Source of the DNA: Streptomyces sp. NL15-2K
GTDB taxonomy: Bacteria; Actinomycetota; Actinomycetes; Streptomycetales; Streptomycetaceae
Length of the DNA: 64,000 nt
Assembly (NCBI RefSeq): GCF_030551255.1
Contig: NZ_CP130630.1
Coordinates: 11,779,001-11,843,000, forward strand
Reading direction: 5' to 3'
Part shown: piece after piece, positions 1 through 7,841 of the stretch
Numbering within the stretch: the first letter of the stretch is position 1
Layout: every line of letters begins with the position of its first letter
Notes under the pieces: model-generated
Told to the model about the DNA's origin: nothing
What the model saw: only the letters and a program-made list of their open reading frames with translations
The model's database searches: none
Position numbers and translations under genes: made by a program

Positions 1-1146
1 GAGGCCGTCGGCCTGTGGCGCGTCCTCGCCCGCGACAATCCGTCCCGACACAGCGTCGATCTCGCCGCCTCCCTGGCGAACCTGGGTGTGGTCCAGGCGG
101 CGGCCGGGCGGTACGAGGAGGCGCTCGCCGCGACGGAGGAGAGCGTGGCCGTCGCGCGCGCCCTCCCTCTCCAGGCCCGGGCGGCCCATCGCGCGGACCT
201 CGCCCAGTCGCTCACCAACCTGTGCCTGCGCCGCACGGCCCTCGGCCAGTGGACGCAGGCCGTCGACGCGGGTGAAGAGGCCGTGGAACTCTGGCGAGAG
301 CTGGCCCGGGAGAACCCGGCGGTCCACGAAGCGGGCCTCGCCACCAGCCTCACCCACCTGGGCGCCCTGCACCTGGAGACCGGCAGCGCCCCGAAAGCCG
401 TCCGGTGCACGACCGAAGCGGTACGGCTCCTGCGCCGGCTGGCCGCCGCCGACCCGGCCGCCCGTGAACCCGACCTCGCCCAGGCACTGGCCGATCTCGG
501 CAACGCCCTGGGCAACACCGGCGAACAGCGGGAAGGCCTGGCCAGGGTCTCGGAAGCCGTCGAGATCCGGCGCCGCCTGGCCCGCGAACTCCCCGAGGCA
601 CACGAGGGCGACCTGGCCGCAAGCCTCACGGACCAGGGGGCACGCCTCTCGGCCCTCGGCCGGTGGCCGGAGGCCATGGCCTCGTTCATGGAAGCGGTGC
701 GGCTGCGCGGCCGCCTGGCCCACGAGAACCCCCAGGCCGTAGAGCCGGAGCTGGCGATCTCCCTGATCGGACTCGCCGGCGCGCACGCACAGCTGGGCCA
801 GGTGGACGCCGCCTTCGTGGCCGCCAAACAGGCGGTCGACCTCTTCGACCGCCACACCGGACCCGGCGAACAGATGTACGCGCTCCAGCGGGCCCAAGCC
901 CTGCACGTCCTGGCGGCCGTGCTGGTCATGAACGGCCGCGATCCGGACCGGGCACTGCGGGCCGCGAGCGAGGCGGCGGACATGTACGCCGCCCTGTCCG
1001 CCGAACGCTCCCTGGACTACGGCCCCTTGTACCAGGCGATCCAAATGACCCGTGCCGCCGCCCTCGAACAACTGGGCCGCACGACCGAGGCCCGCGCTGT
1101 CATCAACCGCTTGGACATCCCGTCGACGGGGTTCACCCACGGGTGA
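1..1146 (+). CDS. Tetratricopeptide repeat protein, 3' part (5' end outside window)
   Basis: The frame is open from the first base, so the gene begins upstream; 381 codons are visible. The product is a series of degenerate helical repeats of about 48 residues, each with an AxSLxxLGxxxxxxGxxxEA core, ending in a charged tail near a TGA at 1144-1146. No enzymatic domain is visible in this part. In Streptomyces such TPR C-termini are usually attached to NB-ARC, CHAT or kinase domains, so the missing 5' end probably decides the function. An internal ATG at 88 is not the likely start, because the repeat pattern continues through the first 29 codons. The next gene follows after 115 bases on the same strand. 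Confidence 0.8.
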   Translation, partial: EAVGLWRVLARDNPSRHSVDLAASLANLGVVQAAAGRYEEALAATEESVAVARALPLQARAAHRADLAQSLTNLCLRRTALGQWTQAVDAGEEAVELWRELARENPAVHEAGLATSLTHLGALHLETGSAPKAVRCTTEAVRLLRRLAAADPAAREPDLAQALADLGNALGNTGEQREGLARVSEAVEIRRRLARELPEAHEGDLAASLTDQGARLSALGRWPEAMASFMEAVRLRGRLAHENPQAVEPELAISLIGLAGAHAQLGQVDAAFVAAKQAVDLFDRHTGPGEQMYALQRAQALHVLAAVLVMNGRDPDRALRAASEAADMYAALSAERSLDYGPLYQAIQMTRAAALEQLGRTTEARAVINRLDIPSTGFTHG

Positions 1147-1261
1147 TTTCTGCTGGGTCGGTGAAATCCGAACCACCGGACATCAGAGGCGGAACGGGGT
1201 GTCGAACAGCCGTGCGGTCATGGCATTGTGGCCATACGGACGCAGGCGGAGGTGGACCGCG

Positions 1262-2110
1262 ATGAGCGAGGCCGACCCGGGGCTGTTCGGACCGGATTCG
1301 GTGACCTGGCAGATGCACGGCGACCCGATCATGTGGGTCGCGGGAGTCCGTGCGCTCTACCTCCAGGCACTGCACCCGCGCGCCGTGCGCGGCGTCACGC
1401 AGAACTCCGACTTCCGGAACGACGCCTGGGGCCGGCTCATGCGCACGGCCACCTTCGTCGGCACCACGACCTACGGCACGACCGAGGCCGCCGAGAAGGC
1501 CGGCGCCCGGGTCCGCAAGATCCACAGCAGGCTGTCGGCGACCGACCCCGACACCGGCGAGCGCTACGGCGTCGACGAACCCGAACTGCTGCTGTGGGTG
1601 CACTGTGCCGAGATCGACTCCTATCTGCAGGTCGCCCGCCGCTCCGGCTTTCCGCTCACCGACGCCCAGGCCGACCGCTACATCGGCGAACACCGCGTCA
1701 GCGCCCGCCTGGTGGGCCTCGACCCCGACGCCGTACCCAGCGATCAGTCCGAGATGAACGCCTACTTCGAGAAGATCCGGCCGGAACTCGCCGCCGGAGA
1801 AGAGGCACGCATGGTGGACGACTTCCTGCTCCGTCCTCCGACGCACCCGCTCCTCATCCCGGCGCGCGAGGTGCTGTGGCGGCGCGTGGCACATCTGGCG
1901 TACGCCGCCCTGCCACCGTACGCCCACGAGCTGTACGGCCGACCGGCCCCCGAACCCACCACCGTCACCCGCCAGTTGCGCGCCACGGGCACCCTGTTGC
2001 GCTGCGTTCCCGCACGTCTGCGCTGGCAGCTCCCGCCCAAACACATCCTGCGCGCCATGGCCCGCCTCGGCCCGGGCTCCCGCCCGGCACCGTACAAACT
2101 CGGACCATAG
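1262..2110 (+). CDS. Oxygenase MpaB family protein (DUF2236)
   Basis: This 282-residue protein belongs to the MpaB/latex-clearing-protein oxygenase family (DUF2236), whose characterised members use a b-type heme. The family's LHPRAVRGV segment lies near residue 38, followed by the conserved aromatic and Arg-rich block with FRNDAWGRLMRT. No signal peptide is seen, so it should be cytosolic. I chose the ATG at 1262 because GGAGGT at 1248-1253 sits eight bases upstream; the frame is open much further back but overlaps the preceding gene. The substrate cannot be inferred. The kinase gene follows 60 bases downstream on the same strand. Confidence 0.82.
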   Translation: MSEADPGLFGPDSVTWQMHGDPIMWVAGVRALYLQALHPRAVRGVTQNSDFRNDAWGRLMRTATFVGTTTYGTTEAAEKAGARVRKIHSRLSATDPDTGERYGVDEPELLLWVHCAEIDSYLQVARRSGFPLTDAQADRYIGEHRVSARLVGLDPDAVPSDQSEMNAYFEKIRPELAAGEEARMVDDFLLRPPTHPLLIPAREVLWRRVAHLAYAALPPYAHELYGRPAPEPTTVTRQLRATGTLLRCVPARLRWQLPPKHILRAMARLGPGSRPAPYKLGP

Positions 2111-2170
2111 CTCGCCATACTGGACCAGCCAGGGAGGGCGGGGCGGTGACGACGGGGGCGGTCGCAGGAG

Positions 2171-4411
2171 ATGGGGGACAGCAGGCTGATCCAGGGCCGG
2201 TACCGGCTGCTCGATCTGATCGGGCGCGGTGGCATGGGCGAGGTGTGGCGGGCGCGCGACGAGTCGCTGGGCCGGCAGGTCGCCGTGAAGTGCCTCAAGC
2301 CGCTCGGTACGCACCACGACCAGTCCTTCACCCGCGTCCTGAGGGAACGCTTCCGGCGCGAGGCCCGGGTGGCCGCCGCCCTCCAGCACCGCGGAGTGAC
2401 CGTCGTCCACGACTTCGGCGAGTCCGACGGCGTCCTCTACCTCGTCATGGAGCTTCTGGAGGGCCGCAACCTCAGCCAGCTCCTGGAGGACAACAAACAG
2501 CACCCGCTGCCCGTCCCTGACGTCGTCGACATCGCCGACCAGGTCGCCGCCGCCCTCGCGTACACCCACCGCCAGGGCATCGTGCACCGCGACCTGAAAC
2601 CCGCGAACATCGTCCGCCTCACCGACGGCACGGTGAAGATCTGCGACTTCGGCATAGCGCGCCTCGGCCACGACATCGGCTTCACCTCCCGGCTGACCGG
2701 CACCGGCATCGCCATGGGCACCCCGCACTACATGTCGCCGGAGCAGATCAGCGGCACCGAGGTCGACCAGCGCAGCGACCTGTACTCGCTGGGCTGCGTG
2801 CTGTACGAGATCGCCACCGGGGCACCGCCCTTCGACCTCGACGATGCCTGGGCCATCCTCGTCGGCCACCGCGACACGCCTCCCCGCCCGCCGCGCAGCC
2901 ACCGCGCCGACCTGCCCGAGTACCTGGAGCAGGTCATCCTCGACCTGCTGGCCAAGCGGCCCGAGGAACGTCCGCACGATGCCCGCGAGCTGGGCCGCCG
3001 GATCGGCGAGGGCCGCCTCACGCCGACGTACGTGCCGACCGTCGTGACCCCGCAGCCGGAACTCCGTCCGCTGGAGCCGGCGCCGTCCCGCGAGGCCCGC
3101 CTGCCGTCCTGGACCCGCGGCATGACCACCGGCCACAAGGCCACCGGCGCCCGCCTCGGCACCACACCCCCGGACGCCGGAGCCGGACTCACCGGCGAGT
3201 GGATCCCGCGGCCGGTGACCGGCCGGCCCGAGGAACCCGTGGCGGACGGGCCGCCCACCCCCTCCCCGGAGGCGGTCACCGCGCTGGCCGGACGGCACAA
3301 CGCGGGACTCAGCCTCGGACGGCTGGGCCGCTGGGCTGAGGCCGGCGAGGTGCACCGCGCGGTCGCCGCCGAACGCGAGTACCTCCTCGGCCCCGACCAC
3401 CCCGACACCCTCGCCAGCCGCTACGAGGTCGCCTTCACCTACAGCCGCACCGGCCGCGCCGCCGACGCCCTGCGCGAGTACAAGCACGTCGCCCGATCCA
3501 GGAGCATCGCGCTCGGCCCGGACCACCCCGACACCCTCGCCGCCCGCCAGGAAATGGCCTACGTGCTGGGCCAGCTGGGCCGCCACTTCGACGCCCACCA
3601 GGTGTACAACTCGGTGCTCGCGGCACGCGAGCGCACCATGGGCGCCGACCATCCCGACACCCTGCGCTGCCGGCACAACCTCGCCTTCAACCTCAGCAGA
3701 CTCGGCCGCCTGGAGGACTCCTACCGCATGGCCTGCGATGTGGCGGCCGCCCGCGCCCGGGTCCTCGGCCCGCACCACCCCGACACCCTGGTCACCCGCT
3801 ACGAGGTCGCCTACGCCCTGGGACAGTTGGGCCGCTGGCAGGAGGCCCTGCAGACCTACCGCGAGGTCGCCGAGGCCCGCGCCCAGGCCCTCGGCCCCGA
3901 CCACGCCGACACCCTCGCCGCCCGCTACGAGGTCGGCATCAGCCTAGGCCGGCTCGGCCGCAGCGCGGAGGCGCTCCAGCTGTACCGCGACCTCATCGAC
4001 GACCGCACCCGCGTCCACGGCCCCACCCACCCGGAGACCCTCCGCGCCCGCCACGGCCTCGGCGTCAACCTCGGCCGCCTCGGCCGCTGGGAGGAGGCCC
4101 TCGCCGAGTCCCGCGACGTGTGCGCGATCCGCGAGCGCGTCCTCGGCCCCGACCACCCCGACACCCTGGTCAGCCACCGCGAGGTGGCCGTGGGTCTCGG
4201 CTGGCTCGGCCGCTGGGCGGACGCGCTCGCCGAGTACCGCCGGGTGGCCGACGCCCGCGAGCGCGTCCTCGGCGCCGCCCACCCCGACACCCTCGCCAGC
4301 CGCAACGACGAGGCCCACTGCCTGGAACAGCTCGGGCGGGGCGCCGAGGCCGTGGAGCTCTACCGCCGGGTGGCCGTCCTGCGGCAGCAGCGGACCTCGG
4401 GCGGCCCCTAG
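2171..4411 (+). CDS. Serine/threonine protein kinase with nine C-terminal TPRs
   Basis: This 746-residue Hanks-type kinase has a glycine loop at residues 18-23, invariant Lys40, catalytic HRDLKPAN with Asp141, and DFG Asp159. After a Pro-rich linker (about 275-365) come nine near-identical 42-residue repeats, each ending LGPDHPDTL, of the kinesin-light-chain TPR type. No transmembrane helix or PASTA domain is present, so it is a soluble kinase that probably recruits partners through its TPR solenoid. The ATG at 2171 is the only in-frame start after the TGA at 2147, although its AGGAG touches the start codon, which is unusually close. The TAG stop (4409-4411) lies inside the CTAG target duplication of the adjacent IS701-family element. 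Confidence 0.92.
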   Translation: MGDSRLIQGRYRLLDLIGRGGMGEVWRARDESLGRQVAVKCLKPLGTHHDQSFTRVLRERFRREARVAAALQHRGVTVVHDFGESDGVLYLVMELLEGRNLSQLLEDNKQHPLPVPDVVDIADQVAAALAYTHRQGIVHRDLKPANIVRLTDGTVKICDFGIARLGHDIGFTSRLTGTGIAMGTPHYMSPEQISGTEVDQRSDLYSLGCVLYEIATGAPPFDLDDAWAILVGHRDTPPRPPRSHRADLPEYLEQVILDLLAKRPEERPHDARELGRRIGEGRLTPTYVPTVVTPQPELRPLEPAPSREARLPSWTRGMTTGHKATGARLGTTPPDAGAGLTGEWIPRPVTGRPEEPVADGPPTPSPEAVTALAGRHNAGLSLGRLGRWAEAGEVHRAVAAEREYLLGPDHPDTLASRYEVAFTYSRTGRAADALREYKHVARSRSIALGPDHPDTLAARQEMAYVLGQLGRHFDAHQVYNSVLAARERTMGADHPDTLRCRHNLAFNLSRLGRLEDSYRMACDVAAARARVLGPHHPDTLVTRYEVAYALGQLGRWQEALQTYREVAEARAQALGPDHADTLAARYEVGISLGRLGRSAEALQLYRDLIDDRTRVHGPTHPETLRARHGLGVNLGRLGRWEEALAESRDVCAIRERVLGPDHPDTLVSHREVAVGLGWLGRWADALAEYRRVADARERVLGAAHPDTLASRNDEAHCLEQLGRGAEAVELYRRVAVLRQQRTSGGP

Positions 4412-5832
4412 TAGTGCTTCGTTACGTTGAGTGATCTCGGCTGATCGTGGGTAGCTTTCCGGAGTGAGGTTGGGGGAAGTGGACCGGCTCCGGGGCGAGT
4501 TGGCGGAGTTCGTTGCTGATGTGTTCGGGTCGTTGCCGCGGCGGGATCAGCGGCGGTGGGGCGAGTGTTATGTCCGGGGCCTGATGCTGGACGGCCGGCG
4601 CAAGTCGATCCAGCCGATGGCCGAGCGTCTGCCGGACGGGAACATGCAGGCCCTGCAGCAGTTCGTGAACCAGTCGCCGTGGGATCCGCTGCCGGTCAGA
4701 CAGCGGATCGCCGAGCGGCTGTCCGAGGTGATCACACCTGAGGTGTGGGTGATCGACGACGTGTCGTTCCCCAAGTGCGGCAAGGCGTCGGTCGGGGTGG
4801 CCCGCCAGTACTGCGGAGCGGTCGGCAAACGGGCGAACTGCCAGGTCGCGGTCAGTGTCCATGCCGCCACCGACACCGCCTCGTGTCCGTTGGAGTGGCA
4901 GTTATATCTGCCGCGTGAGTGGACGGACGAGCCGGACCGATGCCGCAGGGCAGGCATCCCCGATCACGTGGTGCACCGGGAGAAGTGGCGTCTCGCGCTC
5001 GGCCTGCTGGACACACTCGCCGAGTGGCAGTTGAAGGCACCGGTCGTGGTCGCCGACGCCGGCTACGGCGTCAGCACCCCCTTCCGGCTCGGTCTCCAGG
5101 AGCGAGGGCTGTCCTATGTCCTGGCCCTGAACGGGAAGGAAGTCGCCCACCCGGAGGATGCCGAGCCGCACCAGCCCGCTTATGGCGGGCTCGGGCCGCC
5201 CCCCCTTCCCCGCTACCGCACCCCACCGCGAGCCGTCTGCGTCCTCGCAGCGCAGGCGGGTGCGGAGCGGTTCACCGAGGTGACCTGGAGGCAGGGCAGC
5301 AAGGGCGCGATGACCTCACGGTTCGCGGTGCTGACAGTGCGGCCCGCGGGCAAGCAGTCCCTGGCCGCAGCTCAGGAGGCGGGCGGCGGCCGCAACCGGT
5401 GGGACGGCGTCCTGCCCGTCCAGACACTCCTCGTCGAATGGCCGGAGGGCCAGGACGCCCCGACGGACTACTGGATATCGAACCTGCCCGCCACCACACC
5501 CGTCGCTGACCTGGTGCGGTGGGCCAAGATGCGCTGGCGGATCGAACATGACTACCGCGAGCTCAAGCATGGCCTGGGACTGGACCACTTCGAGGGCCGC
5601 ACCTGGCGCGGCTGGCACCACCACGTCACCCTCGTCACCGCCGCCCAGGCATTCCTCACCCTCAGGCGGCTCGACCCAAAAGTCCACATACCGGCCTGAC
5701 CCTCTACCAGGTCCTCGACGTTCTTCAGGACCTGCTGAGGTGCTGGACCGGTACCTGCACCACCTGCGGACGCCCCCTGCCCAGCCCCCGGAGCAGCCGC
5801 AGACAGCCCACAACCTAACGAAGCACTACTAG
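4408..5832 (+). mobile_element. IS701-family insertion sequence, complete, with CTAG target duplication
   Basis: The element spans 4412-5828 (1417 bp) and is bounded by direct CTAG repeats at 4408-4411 and 5829-5832. Its terminal inverted repeats share a perfect 13-bp start, TAGTGCTTCGTTA, and remain similar for about 20 bp. A single intact transposase gene fills it. A 4-bp YTAR-type duplication is known for IS701 relatives, which supports the family call. The insertion falls exactly on the TAG stop codon of the kinase gene. The duplication recreates that codon, so the kinase is not truncated. Confidence 0.93.
4464..5699 (+). CDS. IS701-family transposase
   Basis: This 411-residue DDE transposase appears full length and intact. 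The candidate catalytic acids are Asp in VWVIDDVSF (about residue 94), Asp in VVVADAGYG (about 195), and Glu in the C-terminal WRIEHDYRELKHGLG segment, which is typical of IS701/IS4-like enzymes. Translation probably starts at the GTG at 4464. One TTA leucine codon (4902-4904, residue 147) is present. In Streptomyces, TTA requires the developmentally controlled bldA tRNA, so transposition may be limited to late growth. Confidence 0.92.
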   Translation: MRLGEVDRLRGELAEFVADVFGSLPRRDQRRWGECYVRGLMLDGRRKSIQPMAERLPDGNMQALQQFVNQSPWDPLPVRQRIAERLSEVITPEVWVIDDVSFPKCGKASVGVARQYCGAVGKRANCQVAVSVHAATDTASCPLEWQLYLPREWTDEPDRCRRAGIPDHVVHREKWRLALGLLDTLAEWQLKAPVVVADAGYGVSTPFRLGLQERGLSYVLALNGKEVAHPEDAEPHQPAYGGLGPPPLPRYRTPPRAVCVLAAQAGAERFTEVTWRQGSKGAMTSRFAVLTVRPAGKQSLAAAQEAGGGRNRWDGVLPVQTLLVEWPEGQDAPTDYWISNLPATTPVADLVRWAKMRWRIEHDYRELKHGLGLDHFEGRTWRGWHHHVTLVTAAQAFLTLRRLDPKVHIPA

Positions 5833-5922
5833 GGCCCTTCTGATGGACCTCCGCGGCGTCGCGACGCCCGGCACGCACCGAACGCCGCTCCTTCTCCCGC
5901 GGAGATCCATCAGAAGGGCCCT
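5831..5922. terminator. Long inverted repeat downstream of the kinase/IS701 junction
   Basis: Two 26-base arms at 5831-5856 and 5897-5922 are complementary except at one position, which could form a G-U pair in RNA. They enclose a 40-base loop. Before the IS701 insertion this structure would have started at the kinase stop codon, so it was probably that gene's terminator; it is now separated from the gene by 1.4 kb. It could also be a dispersed palindromic element, because its loop is long for a simple terminator. It lies 56 bases before the next gene. Confidence 0.6.
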
Positions 5923-5978
5923 GGCCCCGGCGCGGCGCTCCTCTGGCCGATGTGGATCACCCCGTGTTACGAAGAACC

Positions 5979-7547
5979 ATGCCTGCACACGAGGGACACC
6001 GGACGTACGACGCCGTCGTGATCGGCGGCGGCCACAACGGCCTCGTCGCCGCCGCCTACCTGGCCCGGGCCGGACGCTCCGTGCTGCTGCTGGAGCGGCT
6101 GGACCACACCGGCGGCGCGGCCGTCTCCACCCGGCCCTTCGCCGGCGTGGACGCCCGGCTGTCGCGCTACTCCTACCTGGTCAGCCTGCTGCCGAAGAAG
6201 ATCGTGCGGGACCTCGGCCTGGACTTCCGTATCCGCACCCGCACCGTCTCGTCGTACACCCCCGTGGAACGGGACGGCCGGCCGACCGGACTCCTGGTCG
6301 GCGGCGGCGAGCGGCGCACTCGGGAGGCCTTCGCCCGGCTGACCGGCGGCGGCCGCGAGTACGAGGCCTGGCAGCGCTTCTACGGCATGACCGGCCGCGT
6401 CGCCCAGCGGGTCTTCCCGACGCTCACCGAACCGCTGCCGACCCGCGACGACCTGCGCCGCCGTATCGACGACGAGGACGCCTGGCGGACCCTCTTCGAG
6501 GAGCCGATCGGGGCGGCGATCGAGGACCGCTTCGCCGACGACCTGGTACGGGGCGTGGTCCTCACCGACGCCCTCATCGGGACGTTCGCCGACGCCCACG
6601 ACCCCGCGCTGCGGCAGAACCGCTGCTTCCTCTACCACGTCATCGGCGGCGGCACCGGTGCCTGGGACGTCCCCGTCGGCGGCATGGGCGCCCTCACCGA
6701 CGCCCTGGCCTCGGCGGCACGCGCGGCGGGCGCCGTCCTCGCCACGGGGCACGAGGCCGTACGGATCGACACGGACGGCCGTACCGCCGAGATCACGTAC
6801 CGGACCGCTGACGGGGACGGTGTCGTCGCCGCCCGGCACGTCCTGGTGGGCGCCTCCCCGCAGGAACTGGCGGCCCTCACGGGCGACGAACCCCCGACAC
6901 CCGCCGAGGGCGCCCAGCTCAAGGTGAACATGCTCCTCAAGCGCCTGCCGAGGCTGCGCGACACCTCCGTCGACCCCCGTGAGGCCTTCTCGGGCACCCT
7001 CCACATCGCCGAGGGCTACGAGCAGCTGGCCACCGCCCACGCCCAGGCCGCGTCCGGCGCACTGCCCACCGCTCCGCCCTCCGAGATCTACTGCCACTCG
7101 CTCACCGACCCGACGATCCTCGGCCCGGACCTCGTCGAGCGGGGCTACCAGACGCTGACACTGTTCGGGCTGCACGCGCCTGCCCGGCTCTTCGCACGGG
7201 ACAACGACGGCGTACGCGATGAGCTGCTGAAATCGACCCTCGCGCAGCTCGACGCCCACCTCGCCGAGCCGCTCGCCGACTGCCTGGCGACCGACGCGGA
7301 CGGACGCCCGTGCATCGAGGCCAAGACCCCGCTGGACCTGGAGCGCGACCTGCGTCTGCCCGGCGGCAACATCTTCCACCGCGACCTCTCCCGGCCCTAC
7401 GCCCAGGAGGACACGGGCCGCTGGGGCGTGGAGACCCGGCATGCGAACGTGCTGCTGTGCGGGGCGGGGGCCGTGCGAGGGGGAGGGGTGAGCGGGGTGC
7501 CGGGGCACAACGCGGCGATGGCGGTGCTGGAGGCGTCGGAGCACTGA
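5979..7547 (+). CDS. FAD-dependent oxidoreductase, phytoene desaturase-like
   Basis: This 522-residue flavoprotein has an N-terminal dinucleotide-binding motif VVIGGGHNG followed by the LLERLDHTGG segment that binds the FAD ribose. A second FAD contact, LLCGAGAVRGGGVSGVPG, lies near the C-terminus. The overall shape matches the NAD(P)/FAD-dependent phytoene dehydrogenase superfamily. No carotenoid biosynthesis gene is nearby, so the substrate is unknown. I prefer the ATG at 5979 over a GTG at 5952, because the upstream extension would contain a TTA codon and carries no conserved sequence. Neither start has a strong ribosome-binding site. Confidence 0.85.
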   Translation: MPAHEGHRTYDAVVIGGGHNGLVAAAYLARAGRSVLLLERLDHTGGAAVSTRPFAGVDARLSRYSYLVSLLPKKIVRDLGLDFRIRTRTVSSYTPVERDGRPTGLLVGGGERRTREAFARLTGGGREYEAWQRFYGMTGRVAQRVFPTLTEPLPTRDDLRRRIDDEDAWRTLFEEPIGAAIEDRFADDLVRGVVLTDALIGTFADAHDPALRQNRCFLYHVIGGGTGAWDVPVGGMGALTDALASAARAAGAVLATGHEAVRIDTDGRTAEITYRTADGDGVVAARHVLVGASPQELAALTGDEPPTPAEGAQLKVNMLLKRLPRLRDTSVDPREAFSGTLHIAEGYEQLATAHAQAASGALPTAPPSEIYCHSLTDPTILGPDLVERGYQTLTLFGLHAPARLFARDNDGVRDELLKSTLAQLDAHLAEPLADCLATDADGRPCIEAKTPLDLERDLRLPGGNIFHRDLSRPYAQEDTGRWGVETRHANVLLCGAGAVRGGGVSGVPGHNAAMAVLEASEH

Positions 7548-7619
7548 GCGCTGCATGCGTCGGCGCATGAGGGGTACCGCGACATAACGGAGATTCCGTA
7601 CATCCGCAGGGAGGCTGCC

Positions 7620-7811
7620 ATGGCGGACCTCAGCCCCATCGACCTGCAGAAGGCCCTCAGCGGCATGGACTACCCCACGGACAAGAAGCACCTGGTGGAG
7701 CGTGCCCGCAAGAACAAGGCCGACGACAAGATCGTCAGCCGCCTCGACGGTCTGAAGGAGGACCGCTTCGACGGCCCGAACGAGGTACAGAAGGCCGTCT
7801 TCAACCAGTAG
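7620..7811 (+). CDS. DUF2795 domain-containing small protein
   Basis: A 63-residue protein that matches the DUF2795 pattern: a short LQKALSGMDYPTDKKHLVERA stretch in which a helix is followed by a conserved D-K-H, and a C-terminal R-F-GPNEVQKAVF segment. It is rich in Lys and Asp and has no membrane segment. GGGAGG at about 7609-7614 provides a good ribosome-binding site for the ATG at 7620. The function of the family is not established; its members are common in actinobacteria and cyanobacteria. Confidence 0.85.
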   Translation: MADLSPIDLQKALSGMDYPTDKKHLVERARKNKADDKIVSRLDGLKEDRFDGPNEVQKAVFNQ

Positions 7812-7818
7812 CGGACCG

Positions 7819-7839
7819 GCCCCGTCCAGTGCGGGGCCC
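7819..7839. terminator. Stem-loop between convergent genes
   Basis: GGCCCCG at 7819-7825 pairs with CGGGGCC at 7833-7839 around a seven-base loop. It lies in the 30-base gap between the convergent DUF2795 and serine hydrolase genes, so it may act as a shared terminator. It lacks a U tract, which is common in this genus. Confidence 0.5.
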
Positions 7840-7841
7840 GA

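Noticed and set aside
1133..3904. 923-codon open frame on the minus strand
   Set aside because: It is the antisense of the MpaB and kinase genes; the long frame results from high GC at third positions, and its repeats mirror the TPRs.
5967..7691. 574-codon minus-strand frame
   Set aside because: It is antisense to the FAD oxidoreductase, which has clear Rossmann motifs on the plus strand.
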